Assembly: GCA_030272155.1 (NCBI GenBank)
Contig: CP126191.1
Span: 6,160,501 to 6,224,500 of the forward strand
Direction: 5' to 3'
Origin: Tetradesmus obliquus
Lineage: Eukaryota; Chlorophyta; Chlorophyceae; Sphaeropleales; Scenedesmaceae
Length of the DNA stretch: 64,000 nt
Shown here: positions 32,847 through 45,805 of the stretch, in pieces
Numbering within the stretch: the stretch's first letter is position 1
Layout: every line of letters starts with the position of its first letter
Notes under the pieces: model-generated
Told to the model about the DNA's origin: nothing
Databases searched by the model: none
What the model saw: the letters and a program-made list of their open reading frames with translations, nothing else
Position numbers and translations under genes: made by a program

Positions 32847-35116
32847 TCACCAGAAGTGCAGCAGGCTGCGGCGGTTGCCGGGCCTGCGCACGCCAGGGAT
32901 GGTCAGCGGCACAGGCGTGGTGGGCACGGGTGGTGCAGCAGGCGCTGGTGGTGCGCCGTTGTTTGGCTCAGAGCCAACGTTCTTCTGGGCAATGATGACG
33001 CTGTTGCTGCCCATGCCTGTGGTGCCCTTGTCCTTGGTGTAGACCACGGTGTTCCCCTCCACGGTGGTGGCATCAAAGGGCAGCATTGCGCGCACGAAGT
33101 TCAGCACGCGCACCATATTGTCCAGGTAAGGCCCGGTCACGTCCAGCAGGTGCACCAGGAAGTCCAGCTGCACGCAACAGAAGGCGGCAGCGAAAAAATC
33201 CAGATGAGGTCAGTGTGGCAGCTATACATGTGGGGCTGTTACAGCTATAAGCCTGTGCACTGCAGCACCAACTGGCGGCAGTTGCAACTGCCCTGCGCCA
33301 GCTGCCCTGCGCCTGCAGTGCCGACTAGTGCGTGCACCCACAACACATGCAGCTGCCGCAAGCTGCCGCTCTGCACTTGATGCTGACAGGTGCTTCTGCT
33401 GCTGCTGCTGCTGCCTGCTGTTGGTGCTGCTGTGCGCGGTCCCTCACCTGTGCTGCCGTGAGCTTGTTCAGCAGCTCGATCAGCTTCTCCCAGGTGCTGA
33501 CGCTGAGCTTGGAGATGGCTGGCACCAGCGCCACCAGCTGGTCGGGGTTTATCTTCTCCAGGCTGGGCGCGATGGCCTTCACAACCGCCACCAGGTAGTC
33601 CGCTGACAGGTAGGTGAGCGCAGGCACCACCTTGTTGACCCAGTTTGTGTCCAGGATGGCGATGGAAGGCAGCAGGTCCATGACAAGCTTGGGGTTGACC
33701 TGCGCGGGTGTGCAAGGAGGTGCGCGCCAATACATGTTGCACGGGGTGGTTTATGTAGTCAGTGCAGTGTTTCAAGGCGTTGCATGATGGGCAATGTCAG
33801 AGCATGCCGGCGGAGCTGATTGCAGCGGAAGCCTGTACGTTGCGAAGCTGTGCGCCGCTGCTGTTAGCGGGTGAACTGCCTTGGACAAGACTAAACAAGC
33901 AGCGCCAAAGCTGGGCTTCCAAGAGCTTGCTGTGCCTTGTGTGCCGGCCCGCTGCCTCAGGCCAGCAGCCGGGGCTGCCGCTCCTACTGCTGCTGAACCA
34001 GCAGGCAGTGCCTGCAGGCTGGAAGGGGCTGCCATTCCTGCAAGCAGCAGCAGCCAGCCTACCTGGCCCAGCACTTTGATGTAGCCCTCCAGCATGGATG
34101 CATTCAGTGCATTGATTGCAGGCACCAGCTCCAGCACCATAGACACGTTGATGCTCGGCAGCGCAGCCAGCGCAGCCTCAACGGTGCTGTTGCTCAGCAG
34201 GTTCAGCACGGGCGCCCACGCGGCAAGCGCGGATCCATTGACCGCCTCCAGCACCGGCACCCATGAGGCCACCACAGTGGCGTTGATGTTGGCCAGCAGG
34301 GGCAGCAGCGGGGCCAGCTGTGTCAGGTTGAGGGTGCTGAGGCCAGGGGGCAGGTTGGCTGGGGGTGGCGCGAGGCCTGCCAAGGGGTCCGGGTTTGGGG
34401 TAGGCACCTGCTTCTTGGCGGCCGGCGCTGCTTGCACCTGCAGAAAATTTGTGCGCAAGGTGTGCAAAGTGTGAGATGATGAAAGGTGTGCGGGACTGCG
34501 ATGATGAGCTGCTACCATAGGCTGTCAGCAGGGCTGAGTTTGGCAGCCTGAACAGCAGCACACTGCAAGACTGAGGTGCGGATGCTTACAGGCACTTTTA
34601 GCTGCAGACACGACGCAGGTAGCAGGCAAGAGCGATTGGTAGGTAGCTGGAAACTGCTGGAAACTCATACAAGCGAAGCAGCGCACAGGCCTGCCGGATG
34701 ATTTGTGCATGCTGTTGGGTCAACCCCTTGATGGTGCTGCTGCTGCTGCTTCCTGTGGTGATGCTGCAGCTGCTTCCACCCCATGAACTGATGACATTGT
34801 TTCATGTACCTGTGTGCCTGCGGACAGGGAAGCAATGAATTTTGTCAGGTGCCCGTGAGTAAACTGAAGAAATGATTCACGCCAAAGCGCGCGCCCGCGA
34901 CATAGCGCGTGATCAGTAGTATAGATTAAAATAACAGATTTAAAGCCACAGGTCAACTGCTGGGGACCACTTTCCCAGCAGGCTGCAGGCAAGTCGTGCA
35001 ACAAGGGATGTTGAACATTTGGCGCTGGCTCGCCAAGTCTACCTGGTAGCAGTGCAGCACCGCTCACCTATCAAACATAAAGCCACAAAAACTACTGTGA
35101 CCGCCCGCAGCCGCAT
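32847..35116 (-). CDS. Secreted or vacuolar protein built from 15-residue repeats with many N-glycosylation sequons
   Basis: Exons on the minus strand: 35116-35068, a short second exon starting at 34817 and ending at 34780 or 34810, then 34437-34063, 33699-33448 and 33167-32847. Both ends of exon 2 keep the phase. The N-terminus MRLRAVTVVFVALCLIG is a signal peptide. After a Pro-rich stretch the protein consists of about 12-13 units of 15 residues, with one 4-residue insert. Examples are INATVVASWVPVLEA, VNGSALAAWAPVLNL, INVSMVLELVPAINA and VNPKLVMDLLPSIAI. The pattern is a hydrophobic residue, Asn, any residue, Ser/Thr, then an amphipathic helix with Pro near position 11. Six of the first units carry an N-x-S/T sequon. 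The C-terminus is Pro-rich and basic, ending SLLHFW. I do not recognise the family. Function unknown. Confidence 0.75.
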
Positions 35117-35954
35117 GGTTGCTGAAACAGCGATCCTGCAGGAAGTTTGGGAAACTGGTGAGCATGTCGCTCACAGCGATCATTGAGCCTCTCATCCGCT
35201 GAATGTGTTCAAAATTTAATCTAAGAATTTCAAGGGGTGCAAAGCTCACCCGAAGCAAGCTCAACAGTGCGCAGACAGTTCGTGTCCCCGGCCGCTGTAG
35301 CAGTGTCAGTGATAGTTGCGAAGTTGACCTTACAACACTTATATAACTTTTAAACAGTCACGAAGCCTTGAAGCATGCTGTTGCAGCAGCCAGCAGTCAA
35401 TGGGACTCACTTCAAGCCAGGTGGCGTTTAGTGGTTTTGCATGTGGACTGCAGGTTATGCTTTGCCTGCCGGGACCTGTCAGTATTTCATGTAATTTTTA
35501 GCTTGTTTTAAATGCATGGTTGAACTGGCCAGTACCAAAGGCCTTACACTTTGAATTCTTCTTGTGCAGCCACGCGATTTTGTCCGTGTTACGCCCAAGC
35601 CTATTGATTTTGTGGTTGTTCTGTTTCTGATTCATGTGGAGCCTGCAAGGCATGCCAGGTGAGCGCACCGGTTTCAGACAAGCAGCTTGGTGCTGGGCTT
35701 GATATCAGTTGATATGAAGAGCTTATGAATTGTATGTGATAGCTTTGCTAACTAAAAGTCTGGTCTACGCGTAACGGCCCATGGAGACTTCTGCAGCGTC
35801 CTCGCCATTCAAAGCGAAGCACTTTAGTGACATTCGGCGCTCGAAAAGTCATTAGCACTGCTTTATTCCCTTCGTTAGCTGCTGTTTGCACACCTGCCGC
35901 TCCCCTACTCTGACTGTGGCATGCTGCTGCTGCCCACCACTTGCCTGATCATAG
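35117..35954. other. Divergent intergenic region repeat protein/RRM protein
   Basis: A relatively AT-rich region that should hold promoters for both genes. A further 5' exon of the RRM gene could lie here. No RNA gene or repeat seen. Confidence 0.5.
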
Positions 35955-37448
35955 ATGCTGCAATTCGACACAGATGAAAGAGTAAGAGCTGCTGACGCGG
36001 CGCAAAGGGTGAGTAGGAGGCAGCTGAGCAGCGTTGGGGCAACTTGTGCCTGCTTGCCCTGGCATGTTGGTGCCAATCAGCGCTGACCGTGTATGGCAGC
36101 ACTGCTAGCAGATTTGGCCGGCACCGCTGAGTCACTGGCGCTGCTCTGCTGCTGTGCCTCACACACAGGAGTGCGATGGTCTCGATGGGCGTGGCTGCGA
36201 CAAGGTGGACTCAGGTGAGCGCTGCAACCTGCTGTTGAGTCTGGCAGCAGCTACCCCTGCCCTCTGATAGTCTTGCCGAGACGCACACAGGTCTGCAGCA
36301 TGGGGCCTCCACCTGAGATGGTAGCACTACAGTGCATGGTGCTACGGTGGCCTCCATAACACAGCTAGCCTGCATGGCCTCACCAGCCGCGGCCCGTTGC
36401 TGCCTGTCTCTGTCGCGCAGACGTGCTGTCCAGCCGGGCCAGCTCCCAGGCAGGTGCACTCACCCCACACCTGCCCCTCAGCGCAGCGCTGTCGCTGCTG
36501 AGCAAGCAGCACCTGGCCAGCCCCTGCTACAGCCCGCGCGCCAGCAGCAACAGCGGCAGGGCCTCGGACCAGCAGCTGCTGCGGCCCATCGTGGCTCGAT
36601 TCCTGGAGTCCCTGCCTTCATTCGGCAAGGCCTGGAGCTTCGACACAGAGGGCCTGCACAGCGTGCAGGATTTGAATGATGACGCATGCAGCGACAGCAT
36701 CAGCTGCTGCTCCTGCAGCAGCCTGCAGCTGCAGCACACGCAGCAGCGGCCAACGTCAGCGGCAAGCATGCGCCAGCGGGCCCGCAGCCTCACCAGCAAT
36801 GGACCTGCCCACCAGGCTGGCGCCGGCAAACACACACACGCTGCAGCTGCCGACCACGCACCTGCTGACGCAGACAAAGGGGTCAGCAGCAGCACGGCAG
36901 CGCTGACGCATGCGCGAAGCGGCGAGGGCTGGAGCTCTGTTGAGCTGCAGCAGCAGCGACATGCAGCTGGGCAGGGAGCACCCCGCACACCAGCGGCCTG
37001 CAGCTCACCTGGCAGGCTGTGGTGCCCCGGCTCTGCTGTACGCAGCCTCAGCTTTCAAACCGCAGAGTCCACAGGCTCAGCGCCCACGCCCTCGCCCACC
37101 ACTGCAGCAGCACACGCACGCAGCAGCGCTGGCAAGGCTGCCGGCCAGCACGCTGCAGCAGTCGCTGATGCGGCGGTTGCTGGCAGCGCGCGCAGGGGCG
37201 TGTTTGTCGGCAACTTGCCGGGTGACGTGGGCGAGCGCGCGCTGGTGGAGCTGTTCTCGCGCTGCGGGCGCATCGACAGCCTGTGGATCGCGCGCAACGC
37301 AGCCAATCAAGCCAGCCTGGGGTACGGCTTTGTCGTGTTTGACGCCAGCTCTGGGCAGCAGGCCACTGAGCGCGCCGAGCGCGAGCTGAACGGCCTGCTG
37401 CTGCAGCAGCAGCGCATCTGCGTGCGCGTTTCTACGCGCAGCTTCTGA
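35955..37448 (+). CDS. RNA-binding protein with one C-terminal RRM
   Basis: Three exons are proposed: 35955-36008, 36169-36214 and 36421-37448, giving 375 residues with consistent phases. The C-terminal 85 residues form an RRM. RNP2 is VFVGNLP, RNP1 is the aromatic core LGYGFVVFDA, and the helices ERALVELFSRCGRIDSLWIA and ATERAERELNGLLL lie between them as expected. The preceding 250 residues are low-complexity and rich in S, A, Q and H, with the conserved-looking patch LRPIVARFLESLPSFGKAWS. RRM proteins bind single-stranded RNA in splicing, stability or transport, and the target cannot be told. The first two exons are supported by phase and splice sites only. ATG 35955 directly follows an AG, so more 5' sequence is possible. 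Confidence 0.75.
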
Positions 37449-39963
37449 GCGTTGCTGCTGCAGCATGCTGTGGCATGCGCACACAGCATGTGGCTGAGGC
37501 TGCTGTGCTGGTGTACTGCGGTGTGTCCTGTTTGCAGCTGTTCGCAGCGGATGCGCAGCTTGCGTGCAGTGTCGTTGTGTGTAGTTGCATGGCACTGGCT
37601 CACATTGCTGTTGCACACCTCTTTAATGGCTGCCGCAGCCGTGCATGGTGTGCTGGTTGTGTGCTGTTGTTTGGGGGTAGCAGGTCATTGGGCAAACAGC
37701 CACAGGCTGCTGATGGAAGGCTATGCTTCCTTGTCTGGTGCCAGCTTGGTGTCCTGGCAGTGCATTCTTGTGGCTTGCGCTGCGGGTGTGGTGTTGTCGA
37801 CATACGCCTTGGTTCCTTCGTTCCATGAAACGTGTTGATGCTGGGTTGTGTATGCTGGGGCTGTGTATGCCCAGGCAGTGCCGCTGATGTCTGGCTGGTG
37901 TTTGCAGCTGAGGTAGGACGCAGTTTTGTGTCGCTGTGTGTAGTGGCAGTACTGCACTGTACTTCTTGCCTCGCTGCATGCCTTCTTGCTGCGGCAGGCA
38001 GTGTACAGGCCGTCACCGGTGTGTGTTGCGTTCTGCATGTGTGTTGCAGTAGTGTGTCAAGCCAACATGACGAGGTTGTAGCTATCGCCTGCTGAAGCAA
38101 CGAGGGGCGCTTGGCAGGCACGACCACCCAGGCTGTGGTGGCATAGCAGCTTACACTGCTCGTACTTTGGCCGACTCGCTGGACTGTACTTGTTCACCTG
38201 TACCTGTTGTTGCACTGTACCATCAACAAAGCGCGCCTGTGGCTTTGCTGCAGGCGTGCCGAAACCTGTCATGACCAACACATGTGTGGGCTCGCTGTGC
38301 TCTCCTCTGTCCCTCTGCCTGTGCTTGCGTACCAGCCTGCTGCTGGGTGTACTCACAAACTGCCAAGCCCGCAAACGCCTGCTGGTATGGGCTTGCTGAC
38401 GTCGCTTTGCAGCTACCTTGCATGAATGTGGCAGGTGTGCACCTGTGGCCGACATGCTTTGGGAGTCCTGTGAGCTGCACCATAGCAGGCACGGATGCGT
38501 TGTTGCATGCAGCTACAGCATCAGTTGTGTTAGCAGTTGTTGTGTGATGCAAGCGCCATGATTATTATTGCATGGTGCTGCTGCGTTGTTGTTGTCGCTA
38601 TTCCTCGTGGGTCACAAAAGCACAAGTTGACACTTCCTTGAGTAGAAACTACTACGGTCAAACGTTGACCAGCGTGGGCTGACAGCTGGATGTTTAGGAG
38701 CTATGTGATTGTTCATATGCATGTTTGCGTGCACGCATGTGTACAGCAACTCGCTGTGGATTCTTGAATGGCTGACCTGACTCCTGGTATGTGCTGTGTC
38801 AGCCACAACTCTGGATGTAGTAAGAGCACTGATGACCTGCGATAGGCGCACAGGGTGTGGCAAATGCCATGGCACAAGTCATGCTAGCTAGATGCTGCTA
38901 TTGAGTGCGCGGTATGGCCAGAGCTGCGAAGACGCACACATGTGGTGGCGTAGCAGCCTTGCAGTTGTATGTACAACTGTCCAGCCAGCATGTGCATGAC
39001 AGAGGGAACTTGCGCACTTGCATTCTGTTGACGATGTTGCAACTGCATCTTGCAGGATGCGTCACGGTGAAGCTTTAGCCTTGCCATTGTCGTGGCAAGC
39101 CAGGTAGCACCTGAGCTGCAGCAGAGGTGTGAACATGTACATGTCGGTGGCCGTTGTACTTGCTGCTTGTGATTAGGCGCATTGCCATGCCTCCTGGCAA
39201 GGCACAGAGCATGCGCGTGTGTGTGCACACCTAAAGTCAATGTGCTTGCAACGGATGTTGTCGCTGCTGTATATTACTACCATGTAACTCTGCAAGGATC
39301 ACACCTGGCTCTTGCTCTCATTATATCCGCACATGCTTTCTGAGTGACACCATTCACAGTAGCTCATAGGCCATGTAGCTGCGCAGCATGCGGTTTAAAC
39401 AAATTTGTTACCAAGGTAGCCTATGCAGAAAACCTTTGAGTCGTCTGTTGTACAGTATACTAGACACAACTGTCATATGCATTACGTAACGCATACATGA
39501 AACCAATAATACATGCAACAACACGGCATGCCATTGCAGGTGTACAAGGATACACAGATACACAGCTGCATCAAGATGCAAAAATGGCGCCTGATATGCA
39601 ACAGCTGTGCATGATGCCTGTTGCTTGCGCTTCAACAATAGTCACTTCTGTGCAACTCGAGTCCTGACCTCAATGCCGCTGTACAACCACACCCCACAGC
39701 ATTTTAGCAACTGCGTTTTGAATGCACCAGCAGTCACTTGATGCGCGCGATGAACTCCAGGCTTATGGTTGCTACTGGCAGCTGTACTACAGCATTAGTA
39801 GTGCTAGCGTGCAGTGGCCTAGCCAAGGCAAGCTGGTGAATGATACAACTGCTGCGGCCACAGCTGCCCCGTACTGCGCAGCCCTGAGCGCTCAGGTGCA
39901 GACAGTGCCGACATGGCGGGCTACATCCTCAGCTGTCCACCTAGGACAGGATGTCAGCGTCAC
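37449..39963. other. Long convergent intergenic region RRM/pterin dehydratase
   Basis: The longest gene-free stretch, 2.5 kb. The first 650 nt are G/T-rich with many TGTGTTG-like words and may be the RRM gene's 3' UTR. Open frames up to about 130 codons exist here, but they are Cys/Trp/Leu-rich with no family resemblance. I see no RNA gene or mobile element. Confidence 0.5.
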
Positions 39964-41162
39964 CTACAGCTCTGGCTGCTTCTTGCTGAGCAGGTTTGCC
40001 ATGTCAATGTCGTCAAACTTTGCTGCCACAATGAAGTCATTCTCCGACAGCCCGTTGCGCGCATGCGTCCACAGCTCGATGCTGACGTTGTTCCAGCCTG
40101 CGGCAGCAGCACAAGCAGCGACAACAGCGGTGGTGCTAGGGCTCCAACTACGATGCAGGGAATGCGGCAAACGGAACGCAGCATGCTGGCATGTCTTTAG
40201 CACACCTCCTTGCGGCAGAGAGAGAGGCTCTCATACACGAGTAATTCGTTCCAAGGGAAGGGCGAATAGGAGGACACGACATTAATGGTGCTGATAGTGC
40301 TGATAGTGGTGATAGTGATAGCTGTGACACGGCAGCCAGAATCATGCTTGGCAGTTGCCAGCCAGCCGCTCACCCTCCAGGTGCAGGTCGGGGTGGTGCC
40401 CCTCAGCCTCCGCCACCTGCCCCACGCGCTGGAACAGCTCCAGGGCCTGCACACGCACGCAGCCGCAGCAGCAGCAGCAGCAGAAGCACCAGGGCTAGTC
40501 ACGCAGCAGCGCCAGGGCACCGGTCATTAAGCAGCCAAAACATCAGCCAACCATAAGTCTCGCAGCTTAGTGGCACTGGCTGAGCGCCACAATAAGCAGA
40601 CAACGCTTGTCCAGAGTTGCAGAGACCTGCAGCCATGGAGCTATGTATGCAGCTTGGCCGCTGCCACAACCGCCGCTGTGGCAACACATGCGCCCCTGCC
40701 CACCTTTGTGAAGTTCTTGGTGCGCATCACACGCCTCAGCCTCAGCCGCTTTTCACTGTCCTCAACAATCTGCCACCGTGGATCCACCTGCACAAGGCTC
40801 AAATGCTCGTTGCGCAGCAGCACAGGAACAAGCCCAACAGTCCATACTCATGCATGCAGCAGATGTCATCCCTCGGCTGTTTCAGACCCTGGAGCAACGC
40901 CTGAGCCCGTGCGCACCTGCTCCCGGTACTTCTCTGCTGTCTGCATGTCCATGACCATTGGGTGCAGCCCCATGTACTCTGCCTCGCGCTTTGCCTCCTC
41001 GCATGGCTCACAGCGCTGCTGCTTCAGAGGTGTAGCACTGCAGCATGTGCTGCGGCGCTGTTGGCTGATGTTGTGCTGCATAGCAGCCATGCTGTGGCGA
41101 GTGCCTACGCGAACAGTCTGCAGGCTAGACGCGCAGTTCGGGTAGCGCAGCAGCAGGGCCAT
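39964..41162 (-). CDS. Pterin-4a-carbinolamine dehydratase, plastid-targeted type
   Basis: Four exons on the minus strand: 41162-40917, 40787-40704, 40446-40374 and 40097-39964, giving 178 residues with agreeing phases. The enzyme dehydrates pterin-4a-carbinolamine to recycle the cofactor of aromatic amino acid hydroxylases. In algae and mosses a plastid form works with a folate-dependent phenylalanine hydroxylase. The core has [13 protein letters not shown] with the catalytic His pair near residues 127-128, and [22 protein letters not shown], matching plant plastid homologues. The N-terminus [20 protein letters not shown] is basic, hydroxylated and acid-free, like a transit peptide. A Cys pair in [20 protein letters not shown] is also typical of the plant form. 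The start ATG lies 377 bp from the divergent GDI start. Confidence 0.92.
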
Positions 41163-41539
41163 GCTGGCACCGATCCAAAGAATGCACACACTTGGACACA
41201 GCCACGTACAGTCAGCAGCACAGTTGGCGCCAGGAAAACTTCACCGCGACCGAGCATAAATATAATTGACAGACAATCACATCAGGTAGATGAAAGTGGT
41301 GTTCAGCTAGGTGCTCAAAGAACAGGAAAGGTAATGACGGGGTCCAAGACCAGTACATAGGTCGTTCCCCCAGGCCAGGCGTCAAAGCGCCAGACGCCAA
41401 CGTGCAGCTGTGACCAGTGATCATTATAGTTGTGATCGGTGTGCTGACAGCTGCTGTCCTGTTTGCAACCGCTGCTGCTTCTCGCAACCCACGCTGCTGC
41501 AACCAACGTCGTGAACCAGGCTCAGCACAAGGAGGCAGC
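41163..41539. promoter_or_regulatory. Compact divergent promoter region PCD/GDI
   Basis: 377 bp separate the two start codons, so both promoters and 5' UTRs must fit here. AT-rich words such as ATAAATATAATTG lie near 41256-41270. No defined motif assigned. Confidence 0.45.
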
Positions 41540-44500
41540 ATGGATGGCGAATATGATGCCATCGTGCTTGGCACAGGCCTCAAGGAATGCATCATCTCCG
41601 GCCTGCTGTCTGTGTCTGGCCTCAAGGTATGCAACAGTAGCAGGGCGCTGCTGTACAGTACCCGCTGTCCTGCTGCTCTGATGCTACCAGCCAGCACCGG
41701 AGGCGTGGCTGATCACGGTTGGCGTGCAGGTGCTGCACATGGACCGCAACAGCTACTATGGTGGCGAGTCAGCTTCCCTGAACCTGAACCAGGTGGGCCA
41801 CCCACTGCTGAACTGTCCGCAGGCAGCCTGTGCAAACTGCAACCAAGCACCTTGCCATAGGAAAGGCATCAGTACTGTTATTTGAAGCAGTTGAAATAAA
41901 AAAATCAGACTAGTAGACAGACACGCATAACATGCGCACTGCTTGGCTGCCAGCATGTTACAGTACATACGCCAGCAGCAGCCATACTTGCAGGATGCAG
42001 CAGCAGGGCACCCTTGCATCCAATCCACCAGCTAAAGTTTGCCACGCCTGACCCTGTGGTCACACAGCACTTGGTGCTGCTTGCCCTCAGGCAGCTCTTC
42101 TTCTTCTACTTAGACAGCACCTCCACACTAAGCAGCGCCTCCTCACTCCCACTGCCCACCTCATGCCACCCAACCCCTCTGCACCCCGCACGCCGCCCTC
42201 TCCGCGCTCACCTCACACCTCACAACACTCACCCACCCCTCATCACGCCGCCCGCAGCTGTGGGAGAAGTTCCGGCCAGGCCAAACTCCCCCAAAAGAAC
42301 TCGGCCCCAGCCGCGACTACAACGTGGACAGCGTGCCAAAATTCATGATGGCCAACGGCCAGCTCGTGCGCGTGCTCATCTACACCAACGTGATCAAGTA
42401 CCTGGAGTTCAAGGCGGTGGACGGCAGCTTCGTGCTCAACAAGGGCCGCGTGTGCAAGGTGCCAGCCACAGACATGGAGGCGCTGCGCTCGCCGCTGATG
42501 GGGCTGTTTGAGAAGCGGCGCGCACGCAACTTCTTCATGTGAGGCGACGCGGCATGGGGCGGCAGCAGCGCAGTATGCAGCAGCAGCAGTGCAGCACAGG
42601 GCAGCATGAGGCGGCAAAAGGGCAGAGCAGCGCAGGGCAGCAGCAGCGCAGAATGCAGCAGCAACAGCGCAGCAGTAGTGCAGCACCGCGCAATAGGGGC
42701 AGCAGCAGTAAGTACGGCTGTAGCAGAAGCACGTGCTGGACTTAAGGAGCAACGCCACGTGCACAATGGAGGAGGGCTGGCCGCATAAGCAGCGTTGTGT
42801 TTGCTGCATTTGCGTCAGTGTTGGTTTGTGCTGCTGCTGTAGCACTTCAACGCAAAGCCACTGGCAGCTGCACACCCACAGCTGCCAGGGTGCGTGCTGC
42901 AGTGGTGCTACATGCTCTGCCTCTCAAGCAGCGTCCAGCCCAGACATGCGTCAGCGATCCTGCGGCAGTAGCAGCGTGCACCGGTATATCGCCTTCCTCA
43001 TCTAGTCAGCCTCCAACCGCCCGCCCTGCTGCCACTGTCAACACCCCTGCCCCTGCTGCCGCGTCTCCCCCTGCAGCTACATCCAAGACTACGATGAGAA
43101 GAACCCTGCCACGCACAAGGGCCTGGACCTGCGGGCCATGTCCATGGCGCAGCTCTACACGCACTTTGGGCTGGACGCGCAGACGATCGACTTTGTGGGC
43201 CACGCGCTGGCGCTGCACCGCGATGACGCCTACCTGGACGCGCCCGCGCTGCCGACCGCGCTGAAGATCAAGCTGTACCACGACAGCATCACGCGCTACC
43301 CGGGGCTCACCTCGCCCTACATCTACCCGCGCTACGGCCTGGGAGAGCTGCCGCAGGTGGGTGGCAGGGAGGGAGGGGTTTGTCGGCGGTGATTGATGTT
43401 TTGTTTATTAGCTGTGCGTGGTTACAGGGAGGGAAGGGAGGGTGCTGTGGTGGCGGTGGTGTGGCTGCTGTGCAGTATGGACGCTTGCGTGTAGGAGGCA
43501 GAGTGTTGTGCTGGCATGTTTGGCGGAGGTGGTGCTAGCAGCAGCAAAGCAAACATCAGGCTGGTTGCATGCAGGAGTTCGTCAGTAACACGCTTCGTGC
43601 AAGGTGGTGCTACAGGGCAATGCACAGCAGCGATGTGCATTGCTTGTTCACAGTCATTCTGCGCTTGTTGGCATGCCGGAGCGCCTGCAGTGCACCGTCT
43701 TCTGGCACCCAGCTCTTCCAAGCCTTCGGCGTGGCTGGCTGGACGCGTGCCATCCCACACTCCTGCAGTGCACTGGTTCCTGGCATCCAACACTACTCAG
43801 ACCTGTGTGCGTCGCCTGCACTGTGACATGTGTGCTTGTTTCCTGCAGGCCTTTGCGCGGCTCAGCGCCGTGTATGGCGGCACCTACATGCTGCACAAGG
43901 CTGACGCAACTGTGGTGTACGATGAGGCGGGCCGCGCGGTGGGCGTGAGCAGCGAGGGCGAGACTGCTAAGTGCAAGTTTGTGGTGGGCGACCCCAGCTA
44001 CTTCCCTGGCAAGAGCCGGCCCACCTCGCGCGTGGTGCGCGCCACGTGCATCCTGAGCCACCCCATCCCCAACACCGACAACGCGCACAGCGTGCAGATC
44101 ATCCTGCCGCAGAAGCAGATCGGGCGGCGATCAGGTGCGCGTTTGCTGCTGCTGCCGCTGCTGCTGTGTTGGGCTGTGGCAGGGGGTGTAGCTGGCAGGC
44201 GTGTGCAGCTAGGGGGCAGCTAAGTGCCTCTAATGGTGGTGTGGATGCGCTTTGCAGTGAGTGCAGGCAAGTAATGACAGACAGGACACCACGGGTACAT
44301 GCAAAGCAATGTAATCCTGCAGGCCACCGCACACACCTTCTGTGAGATCTCATCTATGCACATCAACTGCACAAGGTGCCTAACACAAGCGGACACGGGT
44401 ACGAGGTTCTATTGGTCAGCAGCACAGCGACTTCCTGGGCTCAAGGCCTTGCAGTCGCCCCAAGCCACAGCAGCTTTGATCAAACCGCAGTACCCTTGCT

Positions 44501-45322
44501 GCTGGCGCCTCACCTGCCTGCCTGCCTGCCTGCCCGCCTGCCTGCACGCTGCTTGGCTGCTGCCCCGCAGACATGTACGTGTTCTGTTGCTCGTACGCGC
44601 ACAACGTGGCGGCAAACGACAAGTGGGTTGCGTTTGTGAGCACCACCGTGGAGAGCTCCAACCCTGAGGCTGAGCTGGCGCCTGGGCTGGCGCTGCTGGG
44701 GCCCATCGACGAGAAGTTTGTGTCGGTGGTAGAAGTGCACGAGCCGCTGGAGGACGGCAGCAAGTGAGTGCGGGTGCTGCTGCTGCTGCTGCTGGACGGG
44801 CAGCAGGTCTGCATGTGCGCTGTGCACAGCCTGCTGTGCAAGAAGAGGCGTCTGATAGCTGGCTGAGCAGTGGAGGAGGAGGCGCTGCAGGGCGTGGCAT
44901 TACTTGTTGTGTGAGTTGCAAGGAAGGAAGGTTGCCTGATGTGCTGCTGCGGCTTCTGCTGCCTTTTCATGGCTGCAGGGACGGCTGCTTCATCAGCAAG
45001 GGCTACGACCCCACCACACACTTTGAGACGACCGTGGAGGACGTGCTGGGCCTGTACAAGCGCATCACTGGTGGGACGCGCAGCAGGCGCACATGCGAGA
45101 CAGCTGAAATCGCTGCTTGGACCCTGCTTTTTCTTACGAATTTGCGCTCTTGACAACAAGCTGGTGTGTGAATGCCAGCTACGCTGGCCACTATGACTGT
45201 TACTAGGGTGTTGTGGCTGAGGTGTGTTGTGCAACTGCGGCTGTTGCGTACTTGCTGCAGGCCACGACCTGGACCTAGACTCCAAGAACCCCCGCCTGGC
45301 AGAGCAGCAGCAGCAGGAGTGA
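41540..45322 (+). CDS. GDI: Rab GDP dissociation inhibitor
   Basis: Eight exons: 41540-41626, 41730-41792, 42258-42538, 43077-43356, 43849-44134, 44571-44763, 44979-45070 and 45261-45322. The product is 447 residues, the family length, and all phases agree. GDI extracts prenylated GDP-Rab proteins from membranes and recycles them, so it acts throughout vesicle traffic. Seen: N-terminal [20 protein letters not shown], the conserved [16 protein letters not shown], the Rab-binding region [20 protein letters not shown], the stretch [18 protein letters not shown], and the C-terminal [18 protein letters not shown]. It lacks the long insert of Rab escort proteins, so GDI rather than REP. Introns contain C-rich acceptor tracts. 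Confidence 0.95.
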
Positions 45323-45715
45323 TGCGGCGCAGAGCAGATTCTCACCTTCAGGAGCTGCGCATGTCAGCAGTAGAAGCAGCAACCCCCAGCACAGGAACAG
45401 GATAAAGCAGCAGCACGTTCTGCAATGGCCATAACACTGCAGTAGGTACGTCCGCCTTGACATTACGCGCGCAACTCTTGCCGGATGTATGTTGTGGCCA
45501 GGCTGACATCTGCTCACAGAGGATGCGCATGGCGGCACTCCCACGTCTGATAGCCACGGCAGTTGGTTTTGCCATCAGGCATGCAGCTGCCTGGTTCATA
45601 CTGCAATGATCTTCCTTCTCACTGTTATTGTACAACATGGTCCAGGCTTGACCGATGCCTGCCAGTATGGTGGCATGTTGCGCCAACATGATCATTATGA
45701 TGATCTGTACGTACT

Positions 45716-45805
45716 GATCCATCGTAGATTGAAGGGCCACCTTGCCATATGCATGTTGTGCTGATCCACCGTCGACTGGAGGGCTCACTTGCCATATGCA
45801 TGTTG
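45716..45805. repeat. Two diverged tandem copies, 47-bp period
   Basis: 43-bp copies start at 45716 and 45763. Both begin GATCCA and end TTGCCATATGCATGTTG, with about seven differences between them. Confidence 0.85.

Noticed and set aside
37452-37838. A 117-128-codon plus-strand gene after the RRM gene
   Set aside because: It is Cys/Val/Leu-rich, has no family resemblance, and lies in G/T-rich sequence that looks like a 3' UTR.
40866-41189. Longer N-terminus for the pterin dehydratase from 41189
   Set aside because: The codon there is GTG. The first ATG in frame is at 41162 and gives a good transit peptide.
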